64,000 bases of DNA from Nitrospira sp. Ga0074138 (GCA_001464735.1 LNDU01000043.1:124001-188000), one strand, 5' to 3'; shown: positions 1 through 9,713, numbered from the stretch's first letter. Numbers and translations: made by a program. Notes: generated by a model from the sequence alone, not told the origin.

Positions 1-2
1 CG

Positions 3-116
3 ATCGAGCACGGTGTGGTCTTCAGCCCGATGCATTCTTGGCGCGGCCAGCTCACCGACGGAGAAATGCAAGACGTCGTGGCGCACATCCGCTTGTTGTC
101 ACAACAGGGACAGTGA
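3..116 (+). CDS. C-terminal end of a class I cytochrome c domain protein (partial)
   Basis: The frame open from base 3 encodes 37 residues before a TGA at 114-116. The peptide contains SPMHSWRGQLTDGEM followed by VVAHIRLL. This matches the C-terminal part of class I c-type cytochrome domains, where a Met near a Trp-x-Gly motif is the distal haem ligand and the last helix reads VVAYIRSL or similar. The CXXCH haem site would lie upstream of the window, so the full architecture cannot be stated. It probably acts in periplasmic electron transfer. Identification rests on this short tail only. Confidence 0.6.
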   Translation: MEHGVVFSPMHSWRGQLTDGEMQDVVAHIRLLSQQGQ

Positions 117-209
117 GCTATCTGATGATCTGACGACCTGTTGAATGACTGTCTGGAAATCTTCAGATCAACAGCTCATCAGATTCCCCAAGTTGATGGC
201 GATTCGCTC

Positions 210-791
210 ATGATATCCCTCACAGCTCATGATGCGTTGCTCGTCGCCGATATTCAGAATGATTTCCTGCCAGGTGGAGCGCTCGAGATCAACGGTGGTG
301 ATGATATTCTTCTTATCCTCATGAACTATGTTCAGCGGTTTCAGAGTCGCAGTCTTCCTATTTTTTTGACCCGCGACTGGCACCCATCCAACCATTGCTC
401 CTTCCGGTCCCAGGGTGGGCCATGGCCGGCCCATTGCGTCGCTAATTCCCCTGGCTCTCTACCACCGCCGTCGTTTTCAGCTCCCCCATCAGCCGTCATC
501 ATTTACAAGGCCATCGACCGTGACCAAGAGGCCTATTCGGCATTCCAGCATACCGCACTGGATCGGCATCTGCGGGCTCTGAGTGTACAGCGGCTGTTCA
601 TCGGTGGATTGGCAACCGACTATTGTGTGCTGAATTCGGTCAAGGACGCTCGGATGCTGGGTTATAACGTCTGCTTGTTGGTAGACGGCATCAAGGCGGT
701 CAATCTTCGTCCTGACGATGGTCGTCGTGCCGAAGCGGAGATGATCCGCCTGGGAGCCATACCTATTCAATGGAAGATGCTCCAATCATGA
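210..791 (+). CDS. pncA: Nicotinamidase (isochorismatase-like hydrolase)
   Basis: Hydrolyses nicotinamide to nicotinate and ammonia in the cytoplasm, feeding the next gene. The N-terminus LLVADIQNDFLPGGAL carries the catalytic Asp. TRDWHPSNHCSF carries the Asp-x-His metal ligands, IIYKAIDRDQEAYSAF the catalytic Lys, and GLATDYCVLNS the nucleophilic Cys, completing the Asp-Lys-Cys triad of the family. An in-frame ATG at 141 would add 23 residues with no family counterpart. The ATG at 210 gives the usual short lead before the first strand (193 residues), although neither start has a convincing ribosome binding site. The stop overlaps the pncB start as ATGA, indicating translational coupling and a two-step NAD salvage unit. 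Confidence 0.9.
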   Translation: MISLTAHDALLVADIQNDFLPGGALEINGGDDILLILMNYVQRFQSRSLPIFLTRDWHPSNHCSFRSQGGPWPAHCVANSPGSLPPPSFSAPPSAVIIYKAIDRDQEAYSAFQHTALDRHLRALSVQRLFIGGLATDYCVLNSVKDARMLGYNVCLLVDGIKAVNLRPDDGRRAEAEMIRLGAIPIQWKMLQS

Positions 792-2122
792 ATCCTTCGG
801 CCAGTGCTCTACTGACCGATCTCTATGAGCTTACGATGGCCCAGGCTTACCTGGAACAAGGAATGGACGGAACCGCTGTGTTCGAGTTCTTTGTCCGCAA
901 ACTACCCGCCCACCGGAATTTCTTTGTCGCAGCCGGTCTCGAACAGGTGCTGGACTCTCTCTCACGTTTGCATTTTACAAAGGAAGAACTGGCTTGGTTA
1001 GATCAATCGGGGCGGTTCAGCTCGAGACTCGTTCACTACCTGGAAACACTGAAATTCACCGGAGATGTGGATGCAATGCCCGAAGGAACCCTGTTCTTCC
1101 CTCATGAGCCGGTCCTCAGAATCGTCGCGCCGCTTCCCCAGGCCCAGCTCGTGGAAAGCCGTGTGATGAACCTGTTGAACTTTCAGACCATGGTGGCCTC
1201 AAAAGCGGCGCGTGCGGTGCTGGTCGCAAGAGGAAAGCCTCTCATCGATTTTGGGCTGCGCCGAGCGCATGGGGCCGAAGCCGGGCTCTTCGCCGCGCGA
1301 GCGAGCTATCTAGCCGGCTTCGTCGGAACCGCGACCGTGCTGGCTGGTATGACCTATGGAATTCCTCTATATGGCACCATGGCCCATTCGTTCGTGCAGG
1401 CCCACGCGGACGAGACTCTTGCTTTCGAGCATTTCGCCCACACTCAGCCGGACAACGTTGTCCTCCTGATCGACACCTATGACACAGAAGCGGCAGCGAG
1501 CAAAGTGGTGTCGCTGTCCCGGACGCTGAAAGCCAAGGGTATCACCGTTAAGGGAATACGGTTAGACAGTGGTGATCTGGCCGATCATGCCCGAAAGGTT
1601 CGATGTATTCTCGATGAAGGAGGCTTGCCTCAGGCACAGATTCTCGCCAGCGGCAACCTTGACGAATATCGCTTGAGGGATTTAATCCAAGTCGGCGCGC
1701 CGATCGACAGTTTCGCCGTCGGAACGGCCATGACGACCTCATCCGACGCACCTTCACTGGACTGCGCCTACAAGCTCCAGGAATATGCGGGCCAGCCATG
1801 CCGTAAGCGATCGGAAGGCAAAGTCACCTGGCCTGGCCGCAAACAAGTCTATCGGTATTATGCGAATGACAGGCATTTGGACTATGACATCGTCACGACG
1901 CACGACGATCACTTGCCTGGTGAACCGCTGCTTCAACTGGTCATGAAGAATGGCTGCCGCCTCGCTCCATCACCTGGCTTGGCCGAACTGCGGCGCCATG
2001 CGGCTGCGCAGTTGGGACAACTTCCCGAACCACTGCGGTCCCTTGAGGCCGTGCCGGCCTATGACACTCGGATTTCCACAGCTCTGCAACGCCTAGCCCA
2101 GACAGTCGACCGTAGGGTTTAA
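788..2122 (+). CDS. pncB: Nicotinate phosphoribosyltransferase
   Basis: Converts nicotinate and PRPP to nicotinate mononucleotide, the committed step of the Preiss-Handler NAD pathway. Recognisable family blocks are LLTDLYELTMAQAYL at the N-terminus, FEFFVRKLP, FGLRRAHGAEAG, GTMAHSFVQAH, IDTYDT, GIRLDSGDL and DSFAVGTAMTTSSDAPSLD. The ATG at 788 overlaps the pncA stop (ATGA) with GGAAG upstream and gives 444 residues; an in-frame ATG at 770 would add six residues inside pncA. Pairing with nicotinamidase means nicotinamide can be recycled without NadV. Base composition matches its neighbours. Confidence 0.93.
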   Translation: MNPSASALLTDLYELTMAQAYLEQGMDGTAVFEFFVRKLPAHRNFFVAAGLEQVLDSLSRLHFTKEELAWLDQSGRFSSRLVHYLETLKFTGDVDAMPEGTLFFPHEPVLRIVAPLPQAQLVESRVMNLLNFQTMVASKAARAVLVARGKPLIDFGLRRAHGAEAGLFAARASYLAGFVGTATVLAGMTYGIPLYGTMAHSFVQAHADETLAFEHFAHTQPDNVVLLIDTYDTEAAASKVVSLSRTLKAKGITVKGIRLDSGDLADHARKVRCILDEGGLPQAQILASGNLDEYRLRDLIQVGAPIDSFAVGTAMTTSSDAPSLDCAYKLQEYAGQPCRKRSEGKVTWPGRKQVYRYYANDRHLDYDIVTTHDDHLPGEPLLQLVMKNGCRLAPSPGLAELRRHAAAQLGQLPEPLRSLEAVPAYDTRISTALQRLAQTVDRRV

Positions 2123-2140
2123 CATCAAAGGAGACACAAG

Positions 2141-3571
2141 ATGACGCGCTTCTCCATACCGACCGTCTTTGTGGGAATGATCATCCTCCTCGGACTCGCC
2201 GCCTCATGGGCCTGGGCGGCAGGCTCATCTGCGTCCACCGCGACGTCGCTTGCGGTTCCCCTCTGCAAGAGCCCTTACAAACAGAAGTCCGTTTCTGCCA
2301 AGACGTTGGAAGCCCTCGTACGTTCACATGAACGATGGCTGGAGTATCGAGGCAACCCTGACGCCAAAAGAATGGAGCTCTGCCAAGCGGATCTAAGTCG
2401 GGCAGCACTTGCGGGAGCGAATCTCGAGCGGGTCGACCTGGAAGGCACAGTTCTGCGTCAGGCGAAACTGTCTAAAACCAACCTCGCTCAGGCCAGCCTT
2501 GCCGGGGCTGACCTCACCAAAGCTGTCCTCGAAGACGGTAATCTCTCTGGAGCTGATCTGCGCCGTGCCCGGCTCACTGGCGCGAATCTCTCCCGAGCCA
2601 TCGGCGATGAAGCTGCGCTCTTTGACGCCATCTTGGTCGGCGCCAACCTACGCGAAGCCTCGTTTGAGCGGGCGCAATTGGAGGGCGCCGATCTCACCTC
2701 TGCCGACCTGACCGACGGCAACTTCGTCGAGGCGTATTTTTACGGAGCAACCCTGAAAGGTGCGGTCCTGGTGAACGCTGATCTGACAGGCGCCGACCTA
2801 CGTCGCACCGTCCTGACCAACGCGAATCTGCACCGTGCCAACCTTCAGGGCGCGCTGCTAGACCATGCACAACTGGAAGGGGCCCGTCTGATCGAAGCCG
2901 ACATGGAAAGCGCCTATCTGGACGAAGCGAATTTGCGCAACGCAAACCTGAAGGAAGCGATTCTTCGCGGCGCAGACCTCCGGTACGCCAGCCTACATGG
3001 CGCAGACCTGCATGACGCCGACCTGGAAGGAGCCAACCTAGAACAGGCCGATCTGGTCAAGGCGGATTTGCACTCGGCGAAGCTCCCGATGGCTATTCTC
3101 TATCACGCCGTCCTCGATGAAGCCGATTTCCTGGACGCGAACCTCACCCGCGCGGTCCTTATCGGGGCCAAGGGACTGCGCACCAACTTCATGAACGGCG
3201 ATCTGAGCGAACTCTACGCTCCGAAATCCTCTTTCCAGCACGCACAATTCAACAGGGCCACTCTGGAATCGGCCAATTTTGTCGGCGCGGATCTTCGCGG
3301 GTCGAATTTCAGCCACTCCAACATGACCCACGCCAATCTTCAGGACACGAATCTACAAGATGCCACATTTGTTTCAATCAATTTGAGTGGTGCTCGGTTG
3401 GATTCAGCCGATTTGCGTCGCGCGAACTTCGCGGGGGCCAACCTCTCGTCGGTCATCGGTCTCACACAGACACAACTCAATGTTGCCTGCGTCGACGACA
3501 AGACCAAATTGCCACCTGGGCTCAGCCGTCCGGCTCCCTGCAGCTCCCCAAAGAAACAGGGACAGCCATGA
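2141..3571 (+). CDS. Exported pentapeptide-repeat protein
   Basis: 476 residues. An N-terminal hydrophobic segment (about residues 5-27) ending in WAWAAG looks like a cleavable signal peptide, so the protein is probably periplasmic. From about residue 85 to 445 almost the whole chain is A(D/N)Lxx pentapeptide repeats (for example GANLERVDLEG, GADLRRARLTG), which form a right-handed quadrilateral beta-helix. Flanking segments hold Cys pairs (VPLCKSP, MELCQADL, VACVDD, APCSS) that could form disulfides capping the helix. AAAGGAGA precedes the ATG. The stop overlaps the next gene as ATGA. Exported pentapeptide proteins have no common biochemical role, so I assign structure but no function. Confidence 0.85.
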   Translation: MTRFSIPTVFVGMIILLGLAASWAWAAGSSASTATSLAVPLCKSPYKQKSVSAKTLEALVRSHERWLEYRGNPDAKRMELCQADLSRAALAGANLERVDLEGTVLRQAKLSKTNLAQASLAGADLTKAVLEDGNLSGADLRRARLTGANLSRAIGDEAALFDAILVGANLREASFERAQLEGADLTSADLTDGNFVEAYFYGATLKGAVLVNADLTGADLRRTVLTNANLHRANLQGALLDHAQLEGARLIEADMESAYLDEANLRNANLKEAILRGADLRYASLHGADLHDADLEGANLEQADLVKADLHSAKLPMAILYHAVLDEADFLDANLTRAVLIGAKGLRTNFMNGDLSELYAPKSSFQHAQFNRATLESANFVGADLRGSNFSHSNMTHANLQDTNLQDATFVSINLSGARLDSADLRRANFAGANLSSVIGLTQTQLNVACVDDKTKLPPGLSRPAPCSSPKKQGQP

Positions 3572-4215
3572 CATCCCTGCACGAGCACCGCGTCAGGATC
3601 ACCAAAGGGACAATTACCCTGGAGGGCATCCTCGGACTCCCGGTCGGTCCGTGCGGCGTGGTGGTCTTTGCACATGGAAGTGGCAGTGGGCGATTGAGCC
3701 CTCGTAATACTTTCGTCGCCCGTCAGTTACAACGAGACGGACTAGCCACGTTGCTGCTGGATCTCTTGACCGAAGTGGAAGCCGATGATCGGCGCAACGT
3801 GTTCGATATCAATTTACTGGCGGATCGGCTGTTACTGGCGAAAGACTGGCTGGAAGCAGAACCTCGGACACAACATCTGAAGATCGGTTATTTCGGGGCC
3901 AGCACCGGCGCTGGAGCAGCATTGCAAGCTGCCGCCCGAGAGCCGTTGCACATCAAGGCCGTGGTGTCACGGGGAGGACGACCGGACCTGGCTGAACCCT
4001 ATCTACGATCAGTCACAGCTCCGACCCTGTTGATCGTCGGTGGCCACGATGAACCAGTGATTGAAATGAATCAGGCTGCGTACGATTTGTTGACCTGTGA
4101 AAAGAAATTGGTCATCGTCCCCGGCGCCACCCACCTCTTCGAAGAACCCGGGACCCTGGAACAGGTGGCTGAACATGCGAGCAGGTGGTTCAAACAATAC
4201 CTGAAAACGGCGTGA
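3568..4215 (+). CDS. Alpha/beta hydrolase of the dienelactone hydrolase-like group
   Basis: 215 residues, cytoplasmic, no signal peptide. VVVFAHGSGSGR is the oxyanion-hole strand, GYFGASTGAGAAL the nucleophile elbow (Ser in G-A-S-T-G), VGGHDEPV supplies the acidic residue and GATHLFEEPG the catalytic His. Length and motif order match small DLH-like hydrolases. The substrate cannot be read from sequence. Translation is coupled to the pentapeptide gene through a 4-base ATGA overlap. These small hydrolases often follow phosphoribosyltransferase-type genes in genomes, but a link to NAD salvage here is only inference. Confidence 0.85.
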   Translation: MTSLHEHRVRITKGTITLEGILGLPVGPCGVVVFAHGSGSGRLSPRNTFVARQLQRDGLATLLLDLLTEVEADDRRNVFDINLLADRLLLAKDWLEAEPRTQHLKIGYFGASTGAGAALQAAAREPLHIKAVVSRGGRPDLAEPYLRSVTAPTLLIVGGHDEPVIEMNQAAYDLLTCEKKLVIVPGATHLFEEPGTLEQVAEHASRWFKQYLKTA

Positions 4216-4281
4216 AATGGGCAGGATCAGAACGGAAACAGTCGTCGGCTCTCTGAGCAGGAAGAGCGACAATCCGCGAGG

Positions 4282-7200
4282 TCACGCACTCGGCGAGAGC
4301 AGGAAGTCAAAATCGGCTTTTGTCAGCACGCCTTGCCCGGAGCCTCGCACCACGCCGGCCATGACCGCATCGTACAACTCGAGCTTGCGCTGCTTGAGCG
4401 CCACCATCTTCTCCTCGATGCTGTGGCGCATGAGAATACGCACGATCGAGACCGTCTGCCGTTGTCCGATACGATGCGCGCGGTCCGATGCCTGACGCTC
4501 CACCGCCGGATTCCACCAGGGGTCCAGATGAAAGACATAACTCGCTTTGGTGAGATTCAGCCCCTGCCCTCCCGCTTTGAGACTCAAGAGAAACACGCCC
4601 GGTTGTTCCCCAGTCTGAAACGCCGTCACGCGAGCCTTGCGCGCAGCCGGTGCCGTAGACCCATCCAAGCGATGGTATGACAACCCATGCCGCGTGCACG
4701 CTTCCTGCACGAGGTCCAGAAAGCTGGTGAACTGGGAGAACACCAGGGCGCTGTGTCCCTCGTCACGCAAGAGTTGGAGCCGCTCCACCAGAAAGCTGAG
4801 CTTAGGCGAAGTCTCATTGGCCTGATTCGTGAGAAGGCGAGGCGAAAGACAGACCTGCCGCAGTTTGAGGATGGCCGTGAGCGCGATAAACTGCGCCTGC
4901 CCGGAGGTCTTGGTGCGATAGGCGTCGTCGATCGTTGAGCGCACCTGGTCGACGGTCTGTTGATAGAGCGCCTTTTGGCGATCGGTCAACTCAAGGAACA
5001 CCTCATGCTCGATTTTCGGCGGCAGGTCCTGGAGGGCCTCGGCCTTGGTCCGACGCAGAATAAAGGGCCGCGTCCGTCGCAGCACCCGATCGAGCGTGTG
5101 ACCCGCCACACGTTTCAGGTCGGTCTTGAAGCGATCGTATTCGCCCAGGAGCCCCGGCACACACAGGTCGATCACGGAGAAATACTCGCCGAGATGATTT
5201 TCGAGCGGCGTACCGGTCAACGCGATCTTGAACCGACCCTGGAGTCGGCGGACCGCGCCCGTCGTGTCCGCCTGAATGTTTTTCACCGCTTGGGCTTCGT
5301 CGAACACGATCACATGGAACGCCGTCCGCGCTAAGATGTCGATATCCCGACGGGCCAACCCATAGGTCGTGAGCACCACCTCGCCGTCCCCGGCGTCGAA
5401 TGTCCGTTCGCTCCCGCTATACACATGAACTTTCAAGCCGGGTGCGAAGCGCGCCAGCTCCTGTTCCCAGTTGAAAAGAATACTCGTCGGGACGACGACC
5501 AGATGGGGGCCCTTCACCCCACGAGCCGTCTTGATGCGTCCCTCTTTGATGGCGGCCAGCAGACAGATGGTTTGGAGGGTCTTGCCCAACCCCATATCGT
5601 CCGCTAAACAGGCACCGAATCGATGCTCGTAGAGAAATGCCAGCCAGGCGTAGCCGTCATGCTGGTAGGGGCGCACCTTCGCGTGCAGACCCTTTGGCAA
5701 GGGTGGCTTTTCGATCCGCTCAAATCCCAGCAAGCGCGCCAGCACCGCCTCGTCCTCCGCAGGCAGCGACACGGGGATGCCCTGCTCACGCAGCGCGAGC
5801 CAATCGAGGATCTGTAACCGGCTCACACGCACGACTTGCGCTGTTTTCCTATCCTCCAGCGCATCATCGGCGAGACCGATGATCGCGCGCAGCCGCTCCA
5901 GGGTCTGGCCATCCAAGACCCGCAGACCGCTCCCCGTGTCGATCATTCCGCCCTGCCGGATGGCCGCCCGCCACTCCGTCTCATCAATCACCACCCCATC
6001 GCAGCGAATCTCCGGCCGGATCTCGAACCAGTCGATCCCGGTCCCCTCACGGTCCTGACGTTCCACTTGGACCGCGCAGTCCCACCGAATGGGCCGGAGT
6101 GGTTTGTCTTCATACAGCAATGCAATCCCGGCCGCCGTCAGCTTTTCCAAAAGCTCCGGCAATCGTTGAAACAGTATGCGGGAATCGATTCTCATCGCGT
6201 CATACGAGGGCATGCCGTGAAACGCGTCCAGACCGAAGACCTCGAATGGAATCCGGTACAGCAATGCTTCGCGCGGTTTGTCGATCGCGCGAAGTGTCCA
6301 TCGCCTCCCTTCGACCTGCAACCGTACATCTTGACCGGCATACACCGACAGATGGTGTCTCAGCCATTGAGCGGCCTCAAGACGGATGCTCCTCGCCCAA
6401 TCGCTCTGATCCAGCGCCATCTTGATGCGGAAATCTCGTTCCTTGGCCTCGCCGACCGTGAGCGACGTGAAGAACAGATCATAGAGCACACCCTTGCGTT
6501 TCTGTGCTCGCAACGGGGCCGATATGGCGCGGCCCTGCCCCAACCCCCGGATGAAGGAAAAGGTCGAGGCACTCGGAGTAAACCGGGCGTCACCGCGCCG
6601 GCATTCCGTCTGTAACATCCATGCGGCGGTCGGCGCACCGGCCTCGTCTGGGAGAGGCGCTAGAATCAACGCGTACGACACCTCGTCGCCCACCGACATC
6701 GAGTCAGAAGAATGAACCGGCGCCTCTTCCCCATCCACGCGCAGCAGAAGATCGCGCAAGGTCTTGTCGGCCTGTTTCTGGATCAGATCGATCTGCGCGG
6801 ACCTGAACTCCTTCCGTGAGACGGTGAACTCCACTTCATGGTGGATGCCCTGCCATCGCCCATGGCCCCGGCCGTCCGGTAAGGTCACCGCGCACAACGT
6901 CCCGGCCGATCCACCCCCAGGATCATCAACATTGAAACCTTGGAAACCGTTGCGCAACGCCCGAAACGAAGCCCATCCGCTTTCGTCCTCCAAGCAGAGC
7001 AGGCGGCGGCCACTCACGTCGACCACGAAGCCGCGAAACCGGACGATCCTGTCGAGCGCCGTTCCGTCGGCTACGCAGACCGCGCGAATCCTCACGTCAT
7101 CCCCGACAAGAGCGATCTCTGTCCTGCTCCGACAGGTGACCGACGGAGTCCATTCGAGGGCGATAGATTCCAGGCCTGATTTCAGCACGATCGGGAACCG

Positions 7201-7917
7201 GCGCTTAGAGACCTGGAGATAGCGCTGGAAGGGTTCGTCCCCATCATACCCTGACGAAAACCAGGGCAGATTCTGGAGTGGCCGCAGCTCGGGCGGTAAC
7301 GCGGGGGTCCATCCTGCAGGAAGCCGCACACCGTTCCGATGGATCACAAGTTGCGGATACGGCTGACCGATGTTGATCACGATTTCATAGCTCGACCCAG
7401 GGAGACCGTCCCCATTCTGCGAGGGGGTCGCCCCCTTGATGGAACCTGTCTCGGCAAGGTCGCCGAGCAACTCAAGGCGAAGCGCGGCCAGGTGCACTTG
7501 TTGCCGATCGGACAATGGGAACGTCTCGGGCGACAGCAGATGTTTGGTGGCAAAGCAGACACAAAGGATATGTTTGCATAGCCGATCAAAATCCCAGGCC
7601 GGACAGTCACAGAACGAAGAGAGAAACCCCTCGTCGAGAGAAAAGAGAACCTCATACAGGCTGGTTCCCTGCACCTGCGCCGTGAGCGTCGCGCCGTCCC
7701 TACCCCAAACATAGTGCTGAAGCCGTTGCTGCCGGTAATAGTCATATCCCCTGAGCACCGTCTCTTTAGGGGCCATCGTGTACAGATCGTTGACGGTAAG
7801 GGCACGAAATGCGGCAACCAGGGCCGCCGAGGCGGGAGTAGGAGTGTAGGGGCTCTCCTTCGATTCAGAAAGGGGGCCACCCCCCCTCCTGCGACGGAAC
7901 GCAGGCGTCTTACTCAT
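4282..7917 (-). CDS. SWIM-domain SNF2/Rad54-family DNA helicase-like ATPase
   Basis: 1211 residues. An N-terminal SWIM zinc finger (CxC...CxH, read as CDCPAWDFDRLCKH, about residues 103-117) is followed by a long middle region typical of bacterial SNF2 proteins. The two RecA-like lobes start near residue 740: ADDMGLGKTLQT is motif I, DEAQAVKN is motif II (DEAQ box), and the C-terminal lobe includes GLNLTKASYVFHLDPWWNPAVE and RAHRIGQ. The family translocates on double-stranded DNA and remodels protein-DNA complexes. It is convergent with the hydrolase gene (66 bp between) and stands alone. No methylase or nuclease lies next to it, so a DISARM-like defence role is not supported. Confidence 0.92.
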   Translation of the reverse strand: MSKTPAFRRRRGGGPLSESKESPYTPTPASAALVAAFRALTVNDLYTMAPKETVLRGYDYYRQQRLQHYVWGRDGATLTAQVQGTSLYEVLFSLDEGFLSSFCDCPAWDFDRLCKHILCVCFATKHLLSPETFPLSDRQQVHLAALRLELLGDLAETGSIKGATPSQNGDGLPGSSYEIVINIGQPYPQLVIHRNGVRLPAGWTPALPPELRPLQNLPWFSSGYDGDEPFQRYLQVSKRRFPIVLKSGLESIALEWTPSVTCRSRTEIALVGDDVRIRAVCVADGTALDRIVRFRGFVVDVSGRRLLCLEDESGWASFRALRNGFQGFNVDDPGGGSAGTLCAVTLPDGRGHGRWQGIHHEVEFTVSRKEFRSAQIDLIQKQADKTLRDLLLRVDGEEAPVHSSDSMSVGDEVSYALILAPLPDEAGAPTAAWMLQTECRRGDARFTPSASTFSFIRGLGQGRAISAPLRAQKRKGVLYDLFFTSLTVGEAKERDFRIKMALDQSDWARSIRLEAAQWLRHHLSVYAGQDVRLQVEGRRWTLRAIDKPREALLYRIPFEVFGLDAFHGMPSYDAMRIDSRILFQRLPELLEKLTAAGIALLYEDKPLRPIRWDCAVQVERQDREGTGIDWFEIRPEIRCDGVVIDETEWRAAIRQGGMIDTGSGLRVLDGQTLERLRAIIGLADDALEDRKTAQVVRVSRLQILDWLALREQGIPVSLPAEDEAVLARLLGFERIEKPPLPKGLHAKVRPYQHDGYAWLAFLYEHRFGACLADDMGLGKTLQTICLLAAIKEGRIKTARGVKGPHLVVVPTSILFNWEQELARFAPGLKVHVYSGSERTFDAGDGEVVLTTYGLARRDIDILARTAFHVIVFDEAQAVKNIQADTTGAVRRLQGRFKIALTGTPLENHLGEYFSVIDLCVPGLLGEYDRFKTDLKRVAGHTLDRVLRRTRPFILRRTKAEALQDLPPKIEHEVFLELTDRQKALYQQTVDQVRSTIDDAYRTKTSGQAQFIALTAILKLRQVCLSPRLLTNQANETSPKLSFLVERLQLLRDEGHSALVFSQFTSFLDLVQEACTRHGLSYHRLDGSTAPAARKARVTAFQTGEQPGVFLLSLKAGGQGLNLTKASYVFHLDPWWNPAVERQASDRAHRIGQRQTVSIVRILMRHSIEEKMVALKQRKLELYDAVMAGVVRGSGQGVLTKADFDFLLSPSA

Positions 7918-8010
7918 GGTGCGACACTATAGCGACCGGGAGAGAGCCTCATCAAGCAGCGTTGGATGATTGCTCGCGCAGCTGCATATGGGCGGTTGCA
8001 GGAGAAGTGC

Positions 8011-8556
8011 TCAAGAATACGGTGGGTTAAATTTCTCCTTCACGACTTCCAGCACTTTCCTCGCTGCGTCGTTCGCGGAAAGCTTCGTTGTATCTATGAC
8101 CACTTCGGGATGGACGGGCGCTTCGTAAGGATCGTGCAACCCCGGCACGGTCGAGGATTCTCCCTGTTGGCCCCGCTGATAGGTGCCCTTGTAGTCACGC
8201 TGCATAGCCAGTTCCAACGGACACTCCACGGCGACCTCGATGAACTGAGGAATCAGGCTGCGGGCAAAGTCGCGATACGCCCGCCTGTTGGCTGTTGCAT
8301 CGAGGAGGACGATGACCCCATGAGCGACCAGCCTTGCACCCATGAACGCGAGTGAACGATAGAACAGATCCCGTTCTGCAACACTGTACGTGGGATGAGG
8401 TGTCAAGATTCTGCGGACCACATCCGATTCGAGTACTTCGACAGAACCAATCTCTTCAAGCTTTGGCTTTAGCGCGGCTGCAATCGTACTCTTTCCGGAC
8501 GCAGGCAGCCCAGTGAGCCAGATGGCGAACGCCTTTGATGTGGCATCAATCATCAT
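8011..8556 (-). CDS. Adenylylsulfate kinase-like P-loop kinase
   Basis: 181 residues. The Walker A loop GLPASGKST sits near the N-terminus, followed by ESDVVRRIL, where APS kinases carry a DGD/DxxR substrate element, and YKGTYQRGQQGE, the region of the APS-kinase lid. The family transfers phosphate from ATP to adenylylsulfate to make PAPS. Here the usual LDGDNVR is LESDVVR, and no sulfate-activation genes are adjacent, so the true substrate may differ. It lies 68 bp downstream of an APH-type kinase on the same strand and is probably cotranscribed with it. Two tandem ATGs (8556 and 8553) are possible starts. Confidence 0.75.
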   Translation of the reverse strand: MMIDATSKAFAIWLTGLPASGKSTIAAALKPKLEEIGSVEVLESDVVRRILTPHPTYSVAERDLFYRSLAFMGARLVAHGVIVLLDATANRRAYRDFARSLIPQFIEVAVECPLELAMQRDYKGTYQRGQQGESSTVPGLHDPYEAPVHPEVVIDTTKLSANDAARKVLEVVKEKFNPPYS

Positions 8557-8624
8557 GGGTCAGCCAGCAAGAATAGACATGGGCGTTCGGTCGATTGAGG
8601 CAGACCGCTGGCGAGTGACGGACT

Positions 8625-9713
8625 CTATAGTCCGCAATACTCATTCACCTGTTCCGGTTCAAAGCGCGGCACATCAAGTACGTTTTCAATGAAACGGAAG
8701 AGGCTCCGTCGGATATCGATCGACAGATTGGGATACCAGAGCGGGCTGGCCACGACCAGGCCGCGAAAGGCAAAGAACGGCGCAGCCGTTTCCGTAACTT
8801 CTTTGTCGCCGCTGACCTCCACATAGCTGTCCCAAAACAATCGGAACAAGATCTCGAACGGCCCCTGGAGCTTGCCCCGGCTGATCAATGAGTTAAGGAG
8901 ATAGTTGATCGTCATCGCGGTCACGTCGTCCGCCGGCTCACCCCATTCCCCTCGTGATCGATCCAACACGGCAAAGTCCGTCCCGGTACGGAACAGGACA
9001 TTGTACGGATGGAAATCCCCATGAACCTGGGAAAGACGATTGATCTTGTCATGAAGGCGCCACCGCCACCGGTTGCAGGCTTCCTCCACCGTTCGCAACA
9101 GATCGCCTGTGATAAAGCCACAACGCTTGGGATAGCTGTCGGTCAATCCCATGATGCATTCGCCGTGGCCGATCAATTCACGCAACCGACGCTTGTAGAG
9201 ATCGGCATCTCGTCGTTTCTTAGCATGGATTTGCGCCAAGTAACGAGCCAACGCAACCGTGCGTTGCCGATCTAACTTTCGTAACGTCCCGCCTTTCGCC
9301 AGCCGTGCAAGATCCGCATGATAGCTCGCTCCATCGGTCCATTCATTCAGCACGAACAACTCACGGGCCTCCGCGAGGGAAAAGAGCGCCTGGTTGGCGT
9401 CGAAGGCGCCCACATCGAGGGCCTTCACATGGTGTGATAGACGTCCATAGGAGTCGTAGTCCCACAGCATCGCCTGGGCACGATCGGCCATATGTTCGTG
9501 CCCGAACGGACCCGGCTTCATCGTTTCGAGCACCGCGGACTGAACACGCCGCCCGACTCGGAACGTCAATTTGACGGGTGTGCCGTACCCATACCGTTTT
9601 TGCTCTCCCTTGGAACTCTCTTTCCCGATGACTCCGTAGGACAGCAATCGCGCCGTTGGGCCAAAGCGGGTCTGGAGATAGCGCTCCAGGGCTGGTTTTG
9701 TTAACACCGGCAT
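8625..9713 (-). CDS. Aminoglycoside phosphotransferase (APH)-fold kinase
   Basis: 362 residues. The Brenner motif VHGDFHPYNVLF gives the catalytic Asp and metal-binding Asn, and FAVLDRSRGEWGEPADD gives the second metal-binding Asp, as in APH/choline-kinase/HipA-like enzymes. LFVLNEWTDG occupies the hinge region. GAGGG lies about eight bases before the ATG at 9713. The family phosphorylates small molecules (aminoglycosides, homoserine, choline, sugars), and no substrate can be assigned. Elsewhere an APH domain is found fused to a small P-loop kinase; here the two are separate consecutive genes, which suggests a joint function. Resistance to aminoglycosides should not be assumed. Confidence 0.8.
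   Translation of the reverse strand: MPVLTKPALERYLQTRFGPTARLLSYGVIGKESSKGEQKRYGYGTPVKLTFRVGRRVQSAVLETMKPGPFGHEHMADRAQAMLWDYDSYGRLSHHVKALDVGAFDANQALFSLAEARELFVLNEWTDGASYHADLARLAKGGTLRKLDRQRTVALARYLAQIHAKKRRDADLYKRRLRELIGHGECIMGLTDSYPKRCGFITGDLLRTVEEACNRWRWRLHDKINRLSQVHGDFHPYNVLFRTGTDFAVLDRSRGEWGEPADDVTAMTINYLLNSLISRGKLQGPFEILFRLFWDSYVEVSGDKEVTETAAPFFAFRGLVVASPLWYPNLSIDIRRSLFRFIENVLDVPRFEPEQVNEYCGL

Noticed and set aside
4282-7917. SNF2/SWIM helicase as part of a DISARM-like defence island
   Set aside because: No methylase, nuclease or phospholipase-D gene flanks it; neighbours are a hydrolase and metabolic kinases.
8625-9713. Calling the APH-fold gene an aminoglycoside resistance gene
   Set aside because: Only the generic kinase motifs are present and its partner is a second kinase, so substrate cannot be inferred.
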